From Chamaecyparis obtusa (Eukaryota > Streptophyta > Pinopsida > Cupressales > Cupressaceae): a DNA stretch of 64,000 nt. The position numbers and the translations under genes are program-made. Shown one piece after another: positions 11,001 through 22,175 of this stretch. The DNA is taken from positions 372,001 through 436,000 of the forward strand of contig BSBK01000762.1 of NCBI GenBank assembly GCA_027943335.1, written 5' to 3'. Numbering within the stretch: position 1 is the stretch's first letter; each line of letters opens with the position of its first letter. The notes under the pieces were generated by a model. The model did not search any database and was not told the origin of the DNA. It saw only the letters and a list, made by a program, of their open reading frames with translations.

Positions 11001-11984
11001 ATGTTAGATTTCTTGGTTTTCGTAATTCCTTAATGGCTTTAATTTTTTCTTCATCCACACTCACCCCTTGTGCATTGATTTTATGGCCAAGGTAGAGGAT
11101 TTCTTCTAGCCTAAATTCACATTTGGAGCCTTTGGCATATAGTGACTCCTAGTCCAAAATGCTTAGAGACTTCCTTAATATGTTTAATATGTTCTTCTCA
11201 CGTCTTGTTGTAGATAAGGATGTCATCGAAAAATATGAGAAGGAACCTCCTTAGTTGTTTTCTTAATATATAGTTCATGCTTGATTGAAATGTTGAGGGA
11301 GCATCTGTCAGGCCAAAAGATAGGACCAAAAATTCAAAGTGTCCATAGTGACACCTAAAAGTTGTCTTGGGAACATCTTCTTCCCTCATTCTTGTTTGAT
11401 GATAGTCCATAGATCAGTCTTGGAGAGGTATCTTGCTCCATGGAATTCATCGATTAATTCATCAATTCTTGGGATAGGGTAACATTTTTTTTTGTTTTTG
11501 TTTAACGCCCTATAATGTATATGCGTTCTCATTCTACCATTTATTTCTTGATTAGTGCTATCGAGGATGCAGGGACTAGAACAAACTTGGATATGACCCT
11601 TTGTAGCAGTTCTTTGATGGTTTTTCAATCTCTTCTTTGAACTTACAGGGGTTTCAAGTAGTGATCATAGTTCTAGCCCCTTCTAATTCTTTTGTATGTT
11701 CAAATCCTCCTTTTGGGGGTAATCCTAAGGGAATATCACCAAATACCTTCTTATGTTTATTCATAATGGGTTGGATATCAATGTGAATTACTTTGCCTTG
11801 GGTAGAAGTCTTATCGAGAATCATACATGTGCAGCCCACTCTCCTTGCCCGTGTCTAGAGATCCTCTCCATTCTTTTGGATGAGACTACTTTTGGGAATC
11901 TGTTGGGTAACCCTCTTATAGTGACTTCTTGTCCATCATGTTGGAAACAAATTTCCAAATTTGAGAGGTCAAAAATGAAGTGCC
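11001..11984 (-). pseudogene. Gypsy-1 reverse transcriptase
   Basis: 11654-11839 carries 'HKKVFGDIPLGLPPKGGFEHTKELEGA'. 11386-11628 carries 'HYRALNKNKKKCYPIPRIDELIDEFHGARYLSKTDL'. 11198-11410 carries 'FRCHYGHFEFLVLSFGLTDAPSTFQ' and the catalytic 'FFDDILIY' (the FDD form of the YxDD box normal in Ty3/gypsy). Stops separate the blocks. Confidence 0.88.
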
Positions 11985-12213
11985 TCAAGGAGTACCTAAT
12001 ATCACATCAACATCTAATGTTACCACATAGAAATGCTCTTTGATGGAGTGTTTCCCTAAAGTGATTTCTAGTTGAGGAATCATCTTGGTACATTGAGTCA
12101 TGGCTTCGATAGCTAGGGCTAATGTAAAACCCTTAAAGTCCTTAGTTCCCAACTTCAATTTTGTAGCTAGATTTTTGTCATTAAAGTTGTAAGATGCCCC
12201 ACTATCCACGAGG
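11985..12213 (-). pseudogene. Gypsy-1 aspartic protease
   Basis: 'MDSGASYNF' holds the DSG active-site triad of a retropepsin; followed by 'HFYVVTLDVDVILGTP', the usual 'xDVILGxxWL' flap-proximal end. The frame stops before the RT. Confidence 0.85.
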
Positions 12214-13560
12214 GTGATTAACTTTTTCCTCTTGAGAGTACTTTTGATTCAAAATGGACGGTATTTGGAGGCTTATGAAATGGTGGCTCAAGTTTCATGC
12301 TCTTCATCATTGTACTTTGCCTTCTTGCTAGGGTTTTCTTTTGTTTCTTCATCGGATATTGCTTCTATATTATGCACTCGGCTTCCTTTTCCATGTGTCC
12401 ATGTTCCCATGGTTCTTAACATTTAAAGCACAAATTCCTCCTTTTTGAATCATCTTGCTGCCTTTTGAGGTTATCTCCTAGGCATACGATCCCACTTCTC
12501 ATTACAATGAAAACATGTTCTTCCTTTGTGGAGTTCCTTCTTATGCCTATCTTCATTATGTGGATACTTGTAGTGGATGTTTGATGTAACCTCCAACTTC
12601 ATTGCCTTTTGAATTGCCTTTTCAAGGTTTGTTGGATCAAGGGCACTTTCCATGCCCTTGATTGATTCTTTTAATCCTTTCATGAATAAGTGTGTGAGTC
12701 TCCTTTGAGAAATTTTTGGTACCATAATGGATAGTTTTTGAAATTCAGTAGCAAAATCTTCTGCTGTTTCATGCTGTTTTAGTTGAGATAGTTCTTTAAA
12801 GTACCACTCTAGATGCTTTTGATCAAATCTTGTAATGAGCTTTTGTGTCAATTCATCATAAGTGGTTATATGTCGGTTCCCTTGGGTAATAAGGCCATGG
12901 TGCCACTAATCATGGACTATTCCTATTAAGCGGACTATGGCGAATTTAAACATTTTCTTCAATCATGGGGCCAAGTGAAAGATAAGTGTCTAATTTTTGG
13001 CCCCATGAGTGTGTTGTGAATTTCTCGGATCCATCAAAGTTAGGAAGAGTCATCTTACTTACCCTTCCCTTTAAGTCTTTATCAGGTTGCTCTCTTCTCC
13101 TATTTGGTGCAACTCGTGTTTTGACATCACAATAATCCTTGAAGGAGACGTTCCTCCTAATTCAGGGTCTCAACTTTAGTATGTTTCTGCCTGTTCTTCC
13201 ACATTATCAAAGGCTTGATTATTGACTTCCTCCTCTAACATGGGTTCTTCCCTCGATGGGGAGGTCTTGTTGGTCTATGTGTCGATACCCTTGTTAGGTT
13301 ATCATTCTCAGAGTGGTTGGAATGGGTATCCCTCCCATTGTTTTGGTTGGATCTAGAGTTATAGTTATCATGTTTTGGATGGCTTGGAGGAGAAGTTGGG
13401 TTTTCCTTTTAATTTTTTCATTTTGCTCCACGAGAGTTTGGTTGGTTTGCTCCATGAAGGCCCTCATTTGATTGCTCATTTGTTCATTCATGGTGGATGT
13501 TTCTTCCTTTCTCTTTACACAACCCTTTAATTGGTTTGCATTAACTATTTTTTGTCCCTT
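12214..13560 (-). pseudogene. Gypsy-1 gag
   Basis: 12471-12851 encodes the capsid core: 'LITRFDQKHLEWYFKELSQLKQHETAEDFATEFQKLSIMVP', then 'LMKGLKESIKGMES.LDPTNLEKAIQKAMKLE', and a broken zinc knuckle 'CFHCNEKWDRM' (Cys pair present, His/Cys lost by a base change). 13294-13491 is an N-terminal Gln-rich segment. Stops lie between them. Confidence 0.8.
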
Positions 13561-13574
13561 TGGCTGGCAAGAAT

Positions 13575-13591
13575 GGTGCTCTAATACAAAT
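13575..13591 (-). promoter_or_regulatory. Gypsy-1 primer-binding site, degraded
   Basis: Minus strand reads TTGTATTAGAGCACC right after the 5' LTR, a two-base decay of the initiator tRNA-Met complement TGGTATCAGAGCACC. Confidence 0.7.
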
Positions 13592-14620
13592 TGTAAAGCC
13601 CCCTTTCAAATTTGCCCTAGAATTTGCCCAAGAATCACAATTGCAACAAGTTAGGGTTAGGGTTACATCTTTCCCAAGTAAAATATCTCCTTAAAACAAC
13701 AGTCTTGGATTTAGATACAACAACCATAACCAAGGGAGCATATACATACATACATATATACATATACACACTTCAAATTATTAGGGTCAGATAATAACAC
13801 ATAATATTCATACAATATTTATATTACCATTCAAACACATTAGGGTTTGGAGGAAGAAGCATGATAGGATCCACTTGAAGCTATCCCGCACTAAGCCCAA
13901 GAGTGGACACTCACCCTTTTGGCCTCAGTGGGTAGGCAACATGTACATCCACTTAGGGTGGCCTACTTAGTGAGGTGCTTGCATCTTCTTTTCCTAACTA
14001 TGCCTCATCCCCCTAAGGTCAATAGCCATCATTGTAGAGGAGATTGTAATGGGGGCTTCTTGATTGTCCTATCTAAGCCCAAGAGTGGATCTTTACCTTC
14101 TTGGCCCCAGGGGCAGGAAATATAGATATCCCCTCGGGGTGGGTGGCCTACTTAGATAGCAACCTCATAATTCCCCTCTTACACCTCCTTCCTCCCATAC
14201 ATGATGGGGGTTCCGAATAGAACTATTCCAAACATATGCATTTTTAATCAATTATATATATAGACAAGTAATGTATAGGAAAATTATATACCAAAGAAGT
14301 ATTAGGATTATTACATGTGGTTATAACAGATCTAAAATGAGTATAAGTTTGTTGCGCTCACGTCTGATCTGAATGCTATCTTTTCCACTAATTTTGAAAA
14401 TTGCTTTTATTTGCTGATGGTAATTACTGATGTTCGATGATACCTTTTCTGCCTTGGAACTTCCTCCATATATACATTGACGACTTCATGAAGCAAGGCA
14501 CCCCTTTGGAAAGCAATTGCTCTCTCAACAAAGACATAACTCTTCAAATCGAACTTTTTAGGTTGCCCTCTCAATTCCTTAACAACTTGCATGATGTTAG
14601 ATCCTCTTCACAAAGAATCA
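13592..14620 (-). repeat. Gypsy-1 5' LTR, truncated
   Basis: Begins tgtaaagcccccttt and aligns with 1493-2723 until about 14620, where similarity stops at 'cttcacaaag'. The expected end (...ggcaagggcttgaca) is absent, so the upstream tip is lost. Confidence 0.85.
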
Positions 14621-15235
14621 TAAAATACAAATTGCATCCAATGCTAATCCAAAAATAGTGATATATTTAATAGCATGTATTGGCCATATGGATAATCTTG
14701 ATATATCATTTGACGATAAAGAAATTCAAATGATGAAAGTATTACCCTCACATATCATGGTGGAATGTTGACAAATCAACTATTATATGATCCCTTGTTA
14801 ATAATGAATCTACCCTTGATTTATGCATTGAAGAATGTTTAAAGCAACTAGAACTAGAGTTGTCCAATATACAGCCACGTTCAATCCTACTATTAAAGAA
14901 CTTGATTATATGCCTTGATCGTGTTTGGATATTATCGTTCTTCGAATCCAAATTAACCCACAAAATACACTATAATAAGTGATGCCAAGAACCTGAATTA
15001 TAATATTCTTCTTGGGTGCCCATGGTTGCGTGCAACAAGAGTGGTTCCCTCTACTTTGCATTAATGTGTTAATATTAGCCTGAAGAGAAGCTTTCCAACA
15101 TACCAATAGATCCTAAAGCATACAACAAATGTTCTCAAACAAAACATATCATATTTGAATCACACAAAACAAACCCTTAGAAAATGCTTCTATCATCTTT
15201 ATATATGGATCCCTCTATTTATTTTAAACACCTAA
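14621..15235 (-). repeat. Probable R/U5 part of the Gypsy-3 3' LTR
   Basis: No coding similarity. On the minus strand a TATATAAA box lies at about 15200-15210, downstream of the U3-like stretch 16336-16667, so this fits the transcribed part of one LTR into which the solo LTR at 15236-16335 jumped. No second copy is present to set its outer end; the boundary near 14621-14680 is a guess. Confidence 0.45.
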
Positions 15236-16335
15236 TGTTAGCCAATTTAAGTTGTCATTAGTGAAGATTGATGCAAACACCATTCCCACCGGTATAAGGT
15301 ACACCGGTAGTTCACTCACTTTACTTTATAGCCACCGGTAGACTAAAACAAAGTATATACACCGGCAGACTAAACAGAGGAGATGCACCGGTAGACCAAA
15401 CAAAGTACATAGTACCGGTCTTATAGTACATATAAGGGATGAACCGGGTATAAGATTGATACTGGTCAACAACACGTCAATCCGCACTGGTGAATGCAGA
15501 GCTGTTTAAGTTAAAACCGGAATATGCGGAGCATCCACCGTTTAGAACTGGAGTTAGCTTTTTAACAGGAGTTAGTTTTATTTCTACGCGAATGTTTCAA
15601 GGTAAACTCAAGATTAGAACGCAAAGCTTTTTCTTTGTTGCATGATTTAAGGACGAGTTTATAGCCTGGCAGTTCTATGAGTTAGGGTTTCATTGAGATG
15701 AATTTTGCATAAATACAGGTCATAGGACACAAGAAGAGACTTGTTGAATATGCAGAGCAGGAGAGAGACATCTTCTGAGAGAAGAGCTACAGTCACAAAG
15801 GTGAAAGGCAGAAAGCATCAATAGCCAAGCAGAACAGGAAGATCAACAGGTATGATCTAATCAGACAAACAGTGTCAATTAAGATCATTGCTTTTATACT
15901 GTGAAAGCATATTCAAATCCCTCTATCAAGGTGAACCCTAACAGGTTCTTTGTATAAATCCTTTAATCGGGTAGCATCTTGATTGATGTTGAAAGTCCTT
16001 TAACAAGGCGGCTCCTAATAGAGTCAAGATCTTAACCAGTCTTCTACCAAATCCCTTTACCGGGTAGCACCCCTGCAAGTGTTTTGTAAGATCTTAACCG
16101 GGCACCTTTATTACTGCAGTAGTGGAGTTGTGAGCTATGTCTCATTGTGGTTTTTTCCTTCTAACCGAGGGTTTCCATGTACATATGATGTGTTGATCTG
16201 AGCATTTCTATTTCTGTGTGTGAATGGTTATTTACATTCTGTTTATCTTGCAAGAATCTTTATACAAGTTTTAATTGGAAATAGAAATAGTATTTATTGA
16301 TTCATCCCCCTCTCAGTAACCGGTTAGGAATAACA
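15236..16335 (+). mobile_element. Solo LTR, ACCGGT family, copy 1
   Basis: Starts tgttagccaa, ends ggaataaca, with perfect CCTAA duplications (15231-15235 and 16336-16340). It is the inverted homologue of 28665-29756 over its whole length. The first 250 bp hold about eight ACCGGT-type motifs in roughly 30 bp direct repeats; the end has the 'cccctctcagtaaccgg' block shared with the LTRs at 37960-39413 and 49835-53152. No internal region, so a solo LTR. Confidence 0.92.
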
Positions 16336-16667
16336 CCTAAGGCATATTGCAATGGACTTACTATAGAGCCATAGAAACATAACAAAATATGATGGGAGAA
16401 TATTGAGTATATAACCAAGCAACTTTGAGAGGGCAACCTTCACAATCTTATAATGAGATAATATGATTTGCATTCAGATGATAAAGGGAAGTCCTTGATG
16501 TATGGGCACAAATATCCCAATACACACAATGGGCCTAAGCAACTTTGAGGGGACAACCTTCACAATCTTATAATAAGAATATGATTTGCATTAAGATGAT
16601 AAGGGAGAGTCCTCAAGATATGGGGGCACACATATCCTAATACAAGAAATGGGCTCAGGGTGTAGCA
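16336..16667 (-). repeat. Gypsy-3 3' LTR, U3 part
   Basis: Follows the Gypsy-3 purine tract and on the minus strand begins TGCTACACCCTGAGCCC. Holds a 2 x 120 bp tandem repeat. Its 5' partner is not visible on the far side of Gypsy-3. Confidence 0.55.
16417..16656. repeat. Two tandem 120 bp units in U3
   Basis: Units 16417-16536 and 16537-16656 both begin aagcaactttgag and share most of their length. Direct repeats in U3 often hold LTR enhancers; here this is inference. Confidence 0.9.
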
Positions 16668-16681
16668 TGCTCCTCCCCTTC
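16668..16681 (-). promoter_or_regulatory. Gypsy-3 polypurine tract
   Basis: Minus strand GAAGGGGAGGAGCA directly before TGCTACACCC. Confidence 0.65.
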
Positions 16682-16689
16682 AAACTAGT

Positions 16690-17050
16690 GTTGTCATTAT
16701 TGTTAAATAGCCAAGGATGCTACTACAAGATGCTTTAACCTCCCATGTGGTATCCTCATTGGGTAAATTCTTACGCTTGATCAAATACCATATAACCACC
16801 CTCATTTGTAGTTGCTTAGTGTGTGTCTAAAGGATTGCTTTAGGCTCCAAAATTATTCTTCCCTCTTACTCAAGCTTATGTAACTTTGTCTAGCAGGAAA
16901 TTTATTGTTCAATGACATTCTTAGAGCTAGAAACATGGAAGACCAAATGTATTTTCCTAGATGGAGGCAACCCCAATTTGTAAGCCACAATCCAATCTTT
17001 TGCAAGATTTGATGAGGGCCATAATACTCAAGAGAGAGCATATTATACTC
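16690..17050 (-). pseudogene. Gypsy-3 integrase C-terminus
   Basis: Minus frame with 'LSLEYYGPHQILQKIG' (family: 'KLxxRYYGPYxIxxKIG') followed by a frame-shifted relation to 'IHxVFHVS'. No clear chromodomain remains before the purine tract. Confidence 0.7.
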
Positions 17051-18060
17051 GTATTGTTATTTCAAGGACAACTACTTATATGATTGCAATTGTAGAAAAC
17101 CCGATCTCTAATGTCAAAAGGTCTTTCACTTCAATGTTGGTTTACTTACCACTTAATGGGGTTTTGTTCTATTGCTAAGTTCTACAAGATACAATAGAGG
17201 ACCTTTTGCTAGTATTGAACATGTTCTTCAATTGCTCTAAGCCTCTAACCTTAATATGTACCTTAAAGGAGATAATGATGCATGGTGGATGGTACTCATA
17301 TAATGCCAATAACGAAGGTATGTTGTATGAGTTATGGAAAGAAATGTTATACCACCATTGAGTGGCAACTAGTGAGCCCGTATTAGAAGATTAATTTTAG
17401 TATAACCCTCCAAGCATTTTTTGACCACCTCAGTTTTCCCATTAGATGATGATGACAAGAACTATTCTATAATTGAGTACCCAAGCATGAGATCAACTCA
17501 ACCCAAAAATTACTAGCAAATATCAAGTCATAATGACATACTATGATTTTTGGGATCTCACATAGCTTTTGACCAGTCACCATAAAAGCTACAACCATAC
17601 TACAAAAGGATGTGTTAAAGAACAACAATGGGCATATTTATTAAGTTGATCAACAACCATGATGATATTTTTCTCAATAGAATTAGGCAGTCCAATAACA
17701 AAGTCCATGGATGCCTCCTTCAACCGCAGGATTGAAATAGATGGAGGCTTCAAAATACTCGAGATCTTGGATGTCTCACACTTGTCTTGTTGGCATACTA
17801 TGCATTGTGCCATAAATTTTTCTATATTTCCTTTGAACCCTCTAGAAAAAAGCCATCTTGATTTCATGAAGTCTTTAAGAAGGTTGAATACCCACCTACT
17901 AGTGAAGCATGTAGTTCTATTATGCTTGAGGATTGAGTTCTTCCAAAATAATATATGTTTCTTATGCCATATGGATAGTCCTCTTTCCATACAAAATATT
18001 CTAATATTAGTATATCATGTTGGAGCTTCTAAATGAAATTCTATGTATCCGTATCATTAT
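17051..18060 (-). pseudogene. Gypsy-3 integrase core and RNase H remnants
   Basis: 17589-17990 encodes 'CIVCQQDKCETSK' (Cys pair of the HHCC finger), 'PPSISILRLKEASMDFVIGLPNS' with the first catalytic Asp, and 'VDQLNKYAHC'. The rest of the core, 17051-17588, is too decayed to read confidently. RNase H is missing or unrecognisable between here and the RT at 18236, so an internal deletion is likely. Confidence 0.75.
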
Positions 18061-18660
18061 GACTAAAAGGTAGTAGGTGCATTAATCAACCCAATGGCAT
18101 GACCGAGAACTCATAATGCCCATAGTGACACCAAAAAGCTATATTGTGCACATCCTCATCTCTAACCATTATTTGACTATACCTAGACTATTTATCAATC
18201 TTGGAATACACAACACCATGACGCTCATCTATCAACTAATCGACCATGGGGATGGGATAGGAGTTCTTAATTGTCTTTTTGTTGAGGACCCTACAATCAA
18301 TGGATATCCACATATTACCACCTTTTCTCTTTACCAGCACCACAAAAGAAGCAAATGGGGTCGAGCTGGGGCATATGTGGCCCATGTCTAACAACTCATT
18401 AATAACATTCTCAATCTCATCCTTGTACCTTCTAAGATGACAATAAGGTGTAGTGATGACAAGGTTTGCTCCTTCCTCCAGCTCAATTGCATATAGAAAG
18501 TCGCTGTCCAATTGTAAACCTGGAAAATTTTCAAAAAACACCTTGCTGTGTTTATCCAAGATGGATTGGATGCCAACATGATAACCCCTCCCATCCTTTG
18601 ATGAGCTAAAATCTGTAATCAAGCGCATTGCTGCGCAAGCAAATTGATCTATACGAAAAG
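18061..18660 (-). pseudogene. Gypsy-3 reverse transcriptase, N-terminal half
   Basis: 18236-18628 encodes 'GIQSILDKHSKVFFENFPGLQ', '[58 protein letters not shown]', 'SIDCRVLNKKTIKNSYPIP'. These are RT blocks 1-2. The catalytic FDD block is absent; 18061-18235 holds only a weak trace of the 'HYGHYEF' block. Confidence 0.85.
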
Positions 18661-19021
18661 CCTCCTACATTACCTTAACGGAAACAAACATGGGACCTCA
18701 TTAGAAGGGCCATGGAGAAGTACCTCCTTCCCATCAGCTTTGAATTTCAACTCCAATGTTTAATAATTTTGCAACTACTCACCAAGTGAGTTTTACCATT
18801 GTACCCCCAATACCAAATGCATCTCATCAATGCCAATTACATAGAAATCATCTCACATTTTGTGCCCTCCTAGAGTCAACTCCATCTATTGCATCATTTC
18901 GTTGCATGGAATAGTAAACCAATTCACCACTATAGTATTAAATCCCTCAAATCCATCTTGGCCACCAATCCCTCGTTGATAAAGTTGTGGGTTGCTCCAC
19001 TATCAGTCAAAAAACTTTATC
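18661..19021 (-). pseudogene. Gypsy-3 aspartic protease
   Basis: Next to the Gypsy-2 insertion the minus strand reads 'FLTDSGATHNFINEG', a retropepsin DSG box, then a frame with 'MELTLGGHKM' and 'DDFYVIGIDEMHLVLG'. Upstream coding is lost at the insertion point. Confidence 0.75.
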
Positions 19022-19026
19022 CTCCA

Positions 19027-19960
19027 TGTGATGAACCCAAATTAAAAAGGCTGGTTGTCAGGCAGGTGGTGCTTCAAAGCACCTTTCTATCTGCCTTTAA
19101 AATAATATTTAAATAAATAAAGTAATTTGCTTAATAGATAATATTTAACAAATAAAGTGAAGTTAGAAGGGTCAGCCTTGGCCAACTTAAGGAAATGATA
19201 TCAATGCTTTTTTATTTTCAGCCGACTAGTCTAGTGTTGAATTGCCTATTTAAGGCGGCACTCTTAGGTAATTAAGGTATGCTGGTTTTGATTGATTGTG
19301 AGCTCGAAGTACATAGGCAACCTAGGATGTGAACCTCAGGCGGCTGAGGAGGTAAGACAATACCCCTGCCTGTGCACGGTAGTTCAAAACCAATACAATC
19401 GCTAGAGATTTTTACAGTGCCTATTGTTCTTCACAGGGAATCACCTGAGGAGAAAGACAATTCACAGGGAAGGTAGGTTCGGGCCATTGCATAGAGGAGG
19501 CGATCAGTCTGGCCTTTGTCTTCAACAGGGCAAGACAGCGATATCAGGCCAGTATCAAGAAACAAGAAACATTCGCATTAAAGAGGGGAGGCTGCAAGAT
19601 AGTCTGAAGCCGATCACAAGGGGACAAACACAGAAATTTCTCCAGGTCGTGCATTACTGTGTCTTGCATCTGAGAATACAAATCAGGTATCTTTACCACT
19701 AAAGAATGCCTGTCGAATTCATTTTCCTGAGAAACGATGTGAAATTTCTGATTCAATATCAGAGAGCTCATCTCCGTGTAAAAAGACTAGAACGCAGTGA
19801 TCAATATTAAAATTTCCTTGTGCAGTGGATATATGTTTTTCCTTTCCTAATCGAATAATAGCCATCTGATTCCTGTTTAAGACAAGTCTTTTGGAATTTT
19901 CTATTTAATAAATGTAATTGTATAAACTGTGATGATCAATAAATTATTTAGCATCTTCCA
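19027..19960 (+). repeat. Gypsy-2 5' LTR
   Basis: 934 bp, matches 45514-46495 (982 bp). The size difference includes an extra 'ctgagaatgcagagatc' repeat near 46270-46340 in the 3' copy. Confidence 0.93.
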
Positions 19961-19961
19961 A

Positions 19962-19977
19962 TGGTATCAGAGCCGTC
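19962..19977 (+). promoter_or_regulatory. Gypsy-2 primer-binding site
   Basis: TGGTATCAGAGCCGTC one base after the 5' LTR, complementary to initiator tRNA-Met. Confidence 0.88.
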
Positions 19978-20099
19978 AAGCCTGCCAGCTTGTGGCAGAG
20001 ATATCTACAGCGTGAAAAGAAGAAAAGTAGCAGTATAGGAGATGGAGATGAGGATGCTACTAAAGCATATTCAATAGATCTAAAGAGCTGCATCTCAAC

Positions 20100-20427
20100 A
20101 TGTCTGAGACATTAAGGGAAGTAGCACAATTGTTGAAGGCAATCCATCAAAGTCATGGTGGTGATAAGTCTGAGACAGATAAGAGTGAAGGAAATGCTGC
20201 TAATGAAGGGAGATCTGTTATTAAGGGTGGGAATGATAATTCCAGGGGATATAAATTCTCGGCCAAGACATTCAGGACTAAATTTTTGACAAATGAAGAA
20301 GCTAGTGAGGATAGATTAATGAAATGCATCGTCTTCATGCAAAATACCACACCATAAGCGAAGCAGTTAAGAATAATATGACCTTTACCGGATATTGTGG
20401 TCTAAAACCAAAAGGAGGGCATGGGAG
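20100..20427 (+). pseudogene. Gypsy-2 gag N-terminus
   Basis: ATG at 20101 opens 85 codons ('MSETLREVAQLLKAIHQSHG', then Asp/Glu/Ser/Gly-rich). It is the leading part of gag, stopped at 20357 and then cut by the 4.2 kb solo LTR. No conserved domain lies in this piece. Confidence 0.6.
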
Positions 20428-21384
20428 TGTTGTCCTCAATTTTGACATCACAAAATTGAGACAACCCTACGCAATTTGTCTCATGGATTCATAGGTGTAT
20501 CCTCTATGTTTCAATGTATGAATAAACGTATCTTGAAAGCAATTCGTCATCTTTGAATTGTGTTCAATGTGTCGTTTATTGTACATTCTTTTTAGGAGAT
20601 TGCCGTCAAGTTATTTTCTTGAACGCTTGTCAAAAGAGTTTATCTTCTCTGATTGCAAGCACTTGATTTTTGGTTATCTTCATGGTTTTCTTTGTTTTTC
20701 TTCCTCGTGTAAATAGTTTTCGGTTGTGTTTTTCCCTTGAGAGGATGCTCCTTTAAATTCCGCTCGTTTCGAGCCGACTTAGACCTTAATCGGAGCTCTC
20801 TAGCTCAAGTTATAAGGTTAAAAGTGGGGTTTTTCAGGGCGACTGCATATTTTATTAAATCCCTTGAAAAATGGACTTTTTGGTGTCGATTGCACGAATT
20901 AAAATTATTTTTGAATTCTAAATTGGATTTTATCATCCATTTTAAAATTTCAACTAATTCTAAGTTGATCTTATTATAGTTTTTTTTAAAGTTTTAATAA
21001 AATTAGGCTTTATAAGTCTATTTTTATTTATTACTTTATTAAGACTATAGTTTTCAATTTAATTTTAAATTTCATGAGATATTTTAAGTGCAAGGTGTTT
21101 TTTTCCATTATCAAATGCATATATCCCATGCATTAATTCGTTTTAAATCCATTATTAACTCCTTATTAGCGAATCAGTGGGGTTTTCATTTGCAAATACA
21201 TATTTCTGAAATATGATCATGGTAAGTGGAGAATTTAAATCCGTTTACATATGTGAACCTTTAAAAACATATGTGCTTTTACATCTCAAAAGCACGTCTT
21301 TATGTTTTTATCATATGATTTACTTGGAGTTTCTATGACGTGTTTTGGGTCTTAAAAAGTCCATTTTTAAATCACACTAATACT

Positions 21385-22175
21385 AAGTGGCAATTTTAAA
21401 CCTCATAACATATTGCACATATCACATGTAATATGTTATTAACTTGCTAAATCACGTTAAGTACTTGGTGGCGTTTTTCAAACTCATTACATATAACATA
21501 TTACATGTGTTATATGTATTGAAAAACCCGTTTTTATACTTCCTTGTGCATGGTGGCGATTTTGCCTCCCATTGCACAATACATATAACATATGTAATAT
21601 GTTATATGTATTCAAATACCCGTTCATGCCTTATCACATGCATGGTGGCAATTTTGAACACTAAGACACATATTTTCGAATGTGTTAGTGACATGCTAAA
21701 ACACGTCAAAGCAATACATATGCTGGGTGGCGATTTCTAACACCAAAACACGTGTTATAACTTTTAAAAAGGGCATTTTTATATACCAATGCATTGGGCG
21801 ACGATTTTAGACGCCAATACACATATTTTCAAATGTGTATACTCATTTTCAAAACCCGTTTTTAATATAAATGCATGGCAGCGATTTTTGATGTGAGAGC
21901 ATATGTGTTATACCGTTTTGAAAGGGCGTTTTTAAATGCTAATGCTGGGTGGCGATTTTCAAAGCAATAACATATGATAGCTGCCTTTCAATACATTCAA
22001 AAAGAGCTGGGTGGCGATTTTTCACTCAACCACACATGTGCTCTTATCTCTTCAAAACCCGTATAGCAGCATTGGATGGCGATTTTGAAGCCCAAAACAC
22101 ATTCAAATCTGAATGTTTGAGCATAGAAAAGGGGCGTTTTTGATGTTGCAGCACTAAGTGGCAATTTTTGCCTTC
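21385..22175. repeat. About 11 degenerate 63-94 bp repeats around a TGGCGATTTT core
   Basis: Core copies begin near 21391, 21463, 21550, 21644, 21725, 21800, 21870, 21947, 22010, 22074 and 22157, giving spacings of about 63 to 94 bp. Each core is usually preceded by 'gcatgg' or 'gctggg' and followed by half-palindromic CACATAT/ACATATGT words and an 'aaacccgttttt' block. These lie within the long U3. Confidence 0.85.

Larger units (their letters stand above)
1493..14620 (-). mobile_element. Gypsy-1: Ty3/gypsy chromodomain retrotransposon, decayed, split by Copia-I
   Basis: Two direct repeats (1493-2723 and 13592-14620) bound a minus-strand order gag, protease, RT, RNase H, integrase, chromodomain, the usual Ty3/gypsy chromovirus order. 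Copia-I (3058-9354) breaks the integrase C-terminus; removing it leaves about 6.8 kb. All coding parts carry stops or frameshifts. The 5' LTR (high-coordinate side) loses similarity at about 14620, roughly 60-100 bp short of its partner, so the 5' end is truncated and no target duplication could be paired. Family knowledge: autonomous plant elements that transpose through an RNA copy using LTR promoters; this copy cannot encode functional proteins. Confidence 0.85.

Noticed and set aside
21444..21740. 98-codon plus frame in the giant LTR
   Set aside because: Crosses the degenerate tandem repeats with no domain; chance open frame.
21385..22175. CRISPR-like spaced repeats
   Set aside because: Spacing is irregular (63-94 bp), repeats are degenerate and this is a plant LTR.
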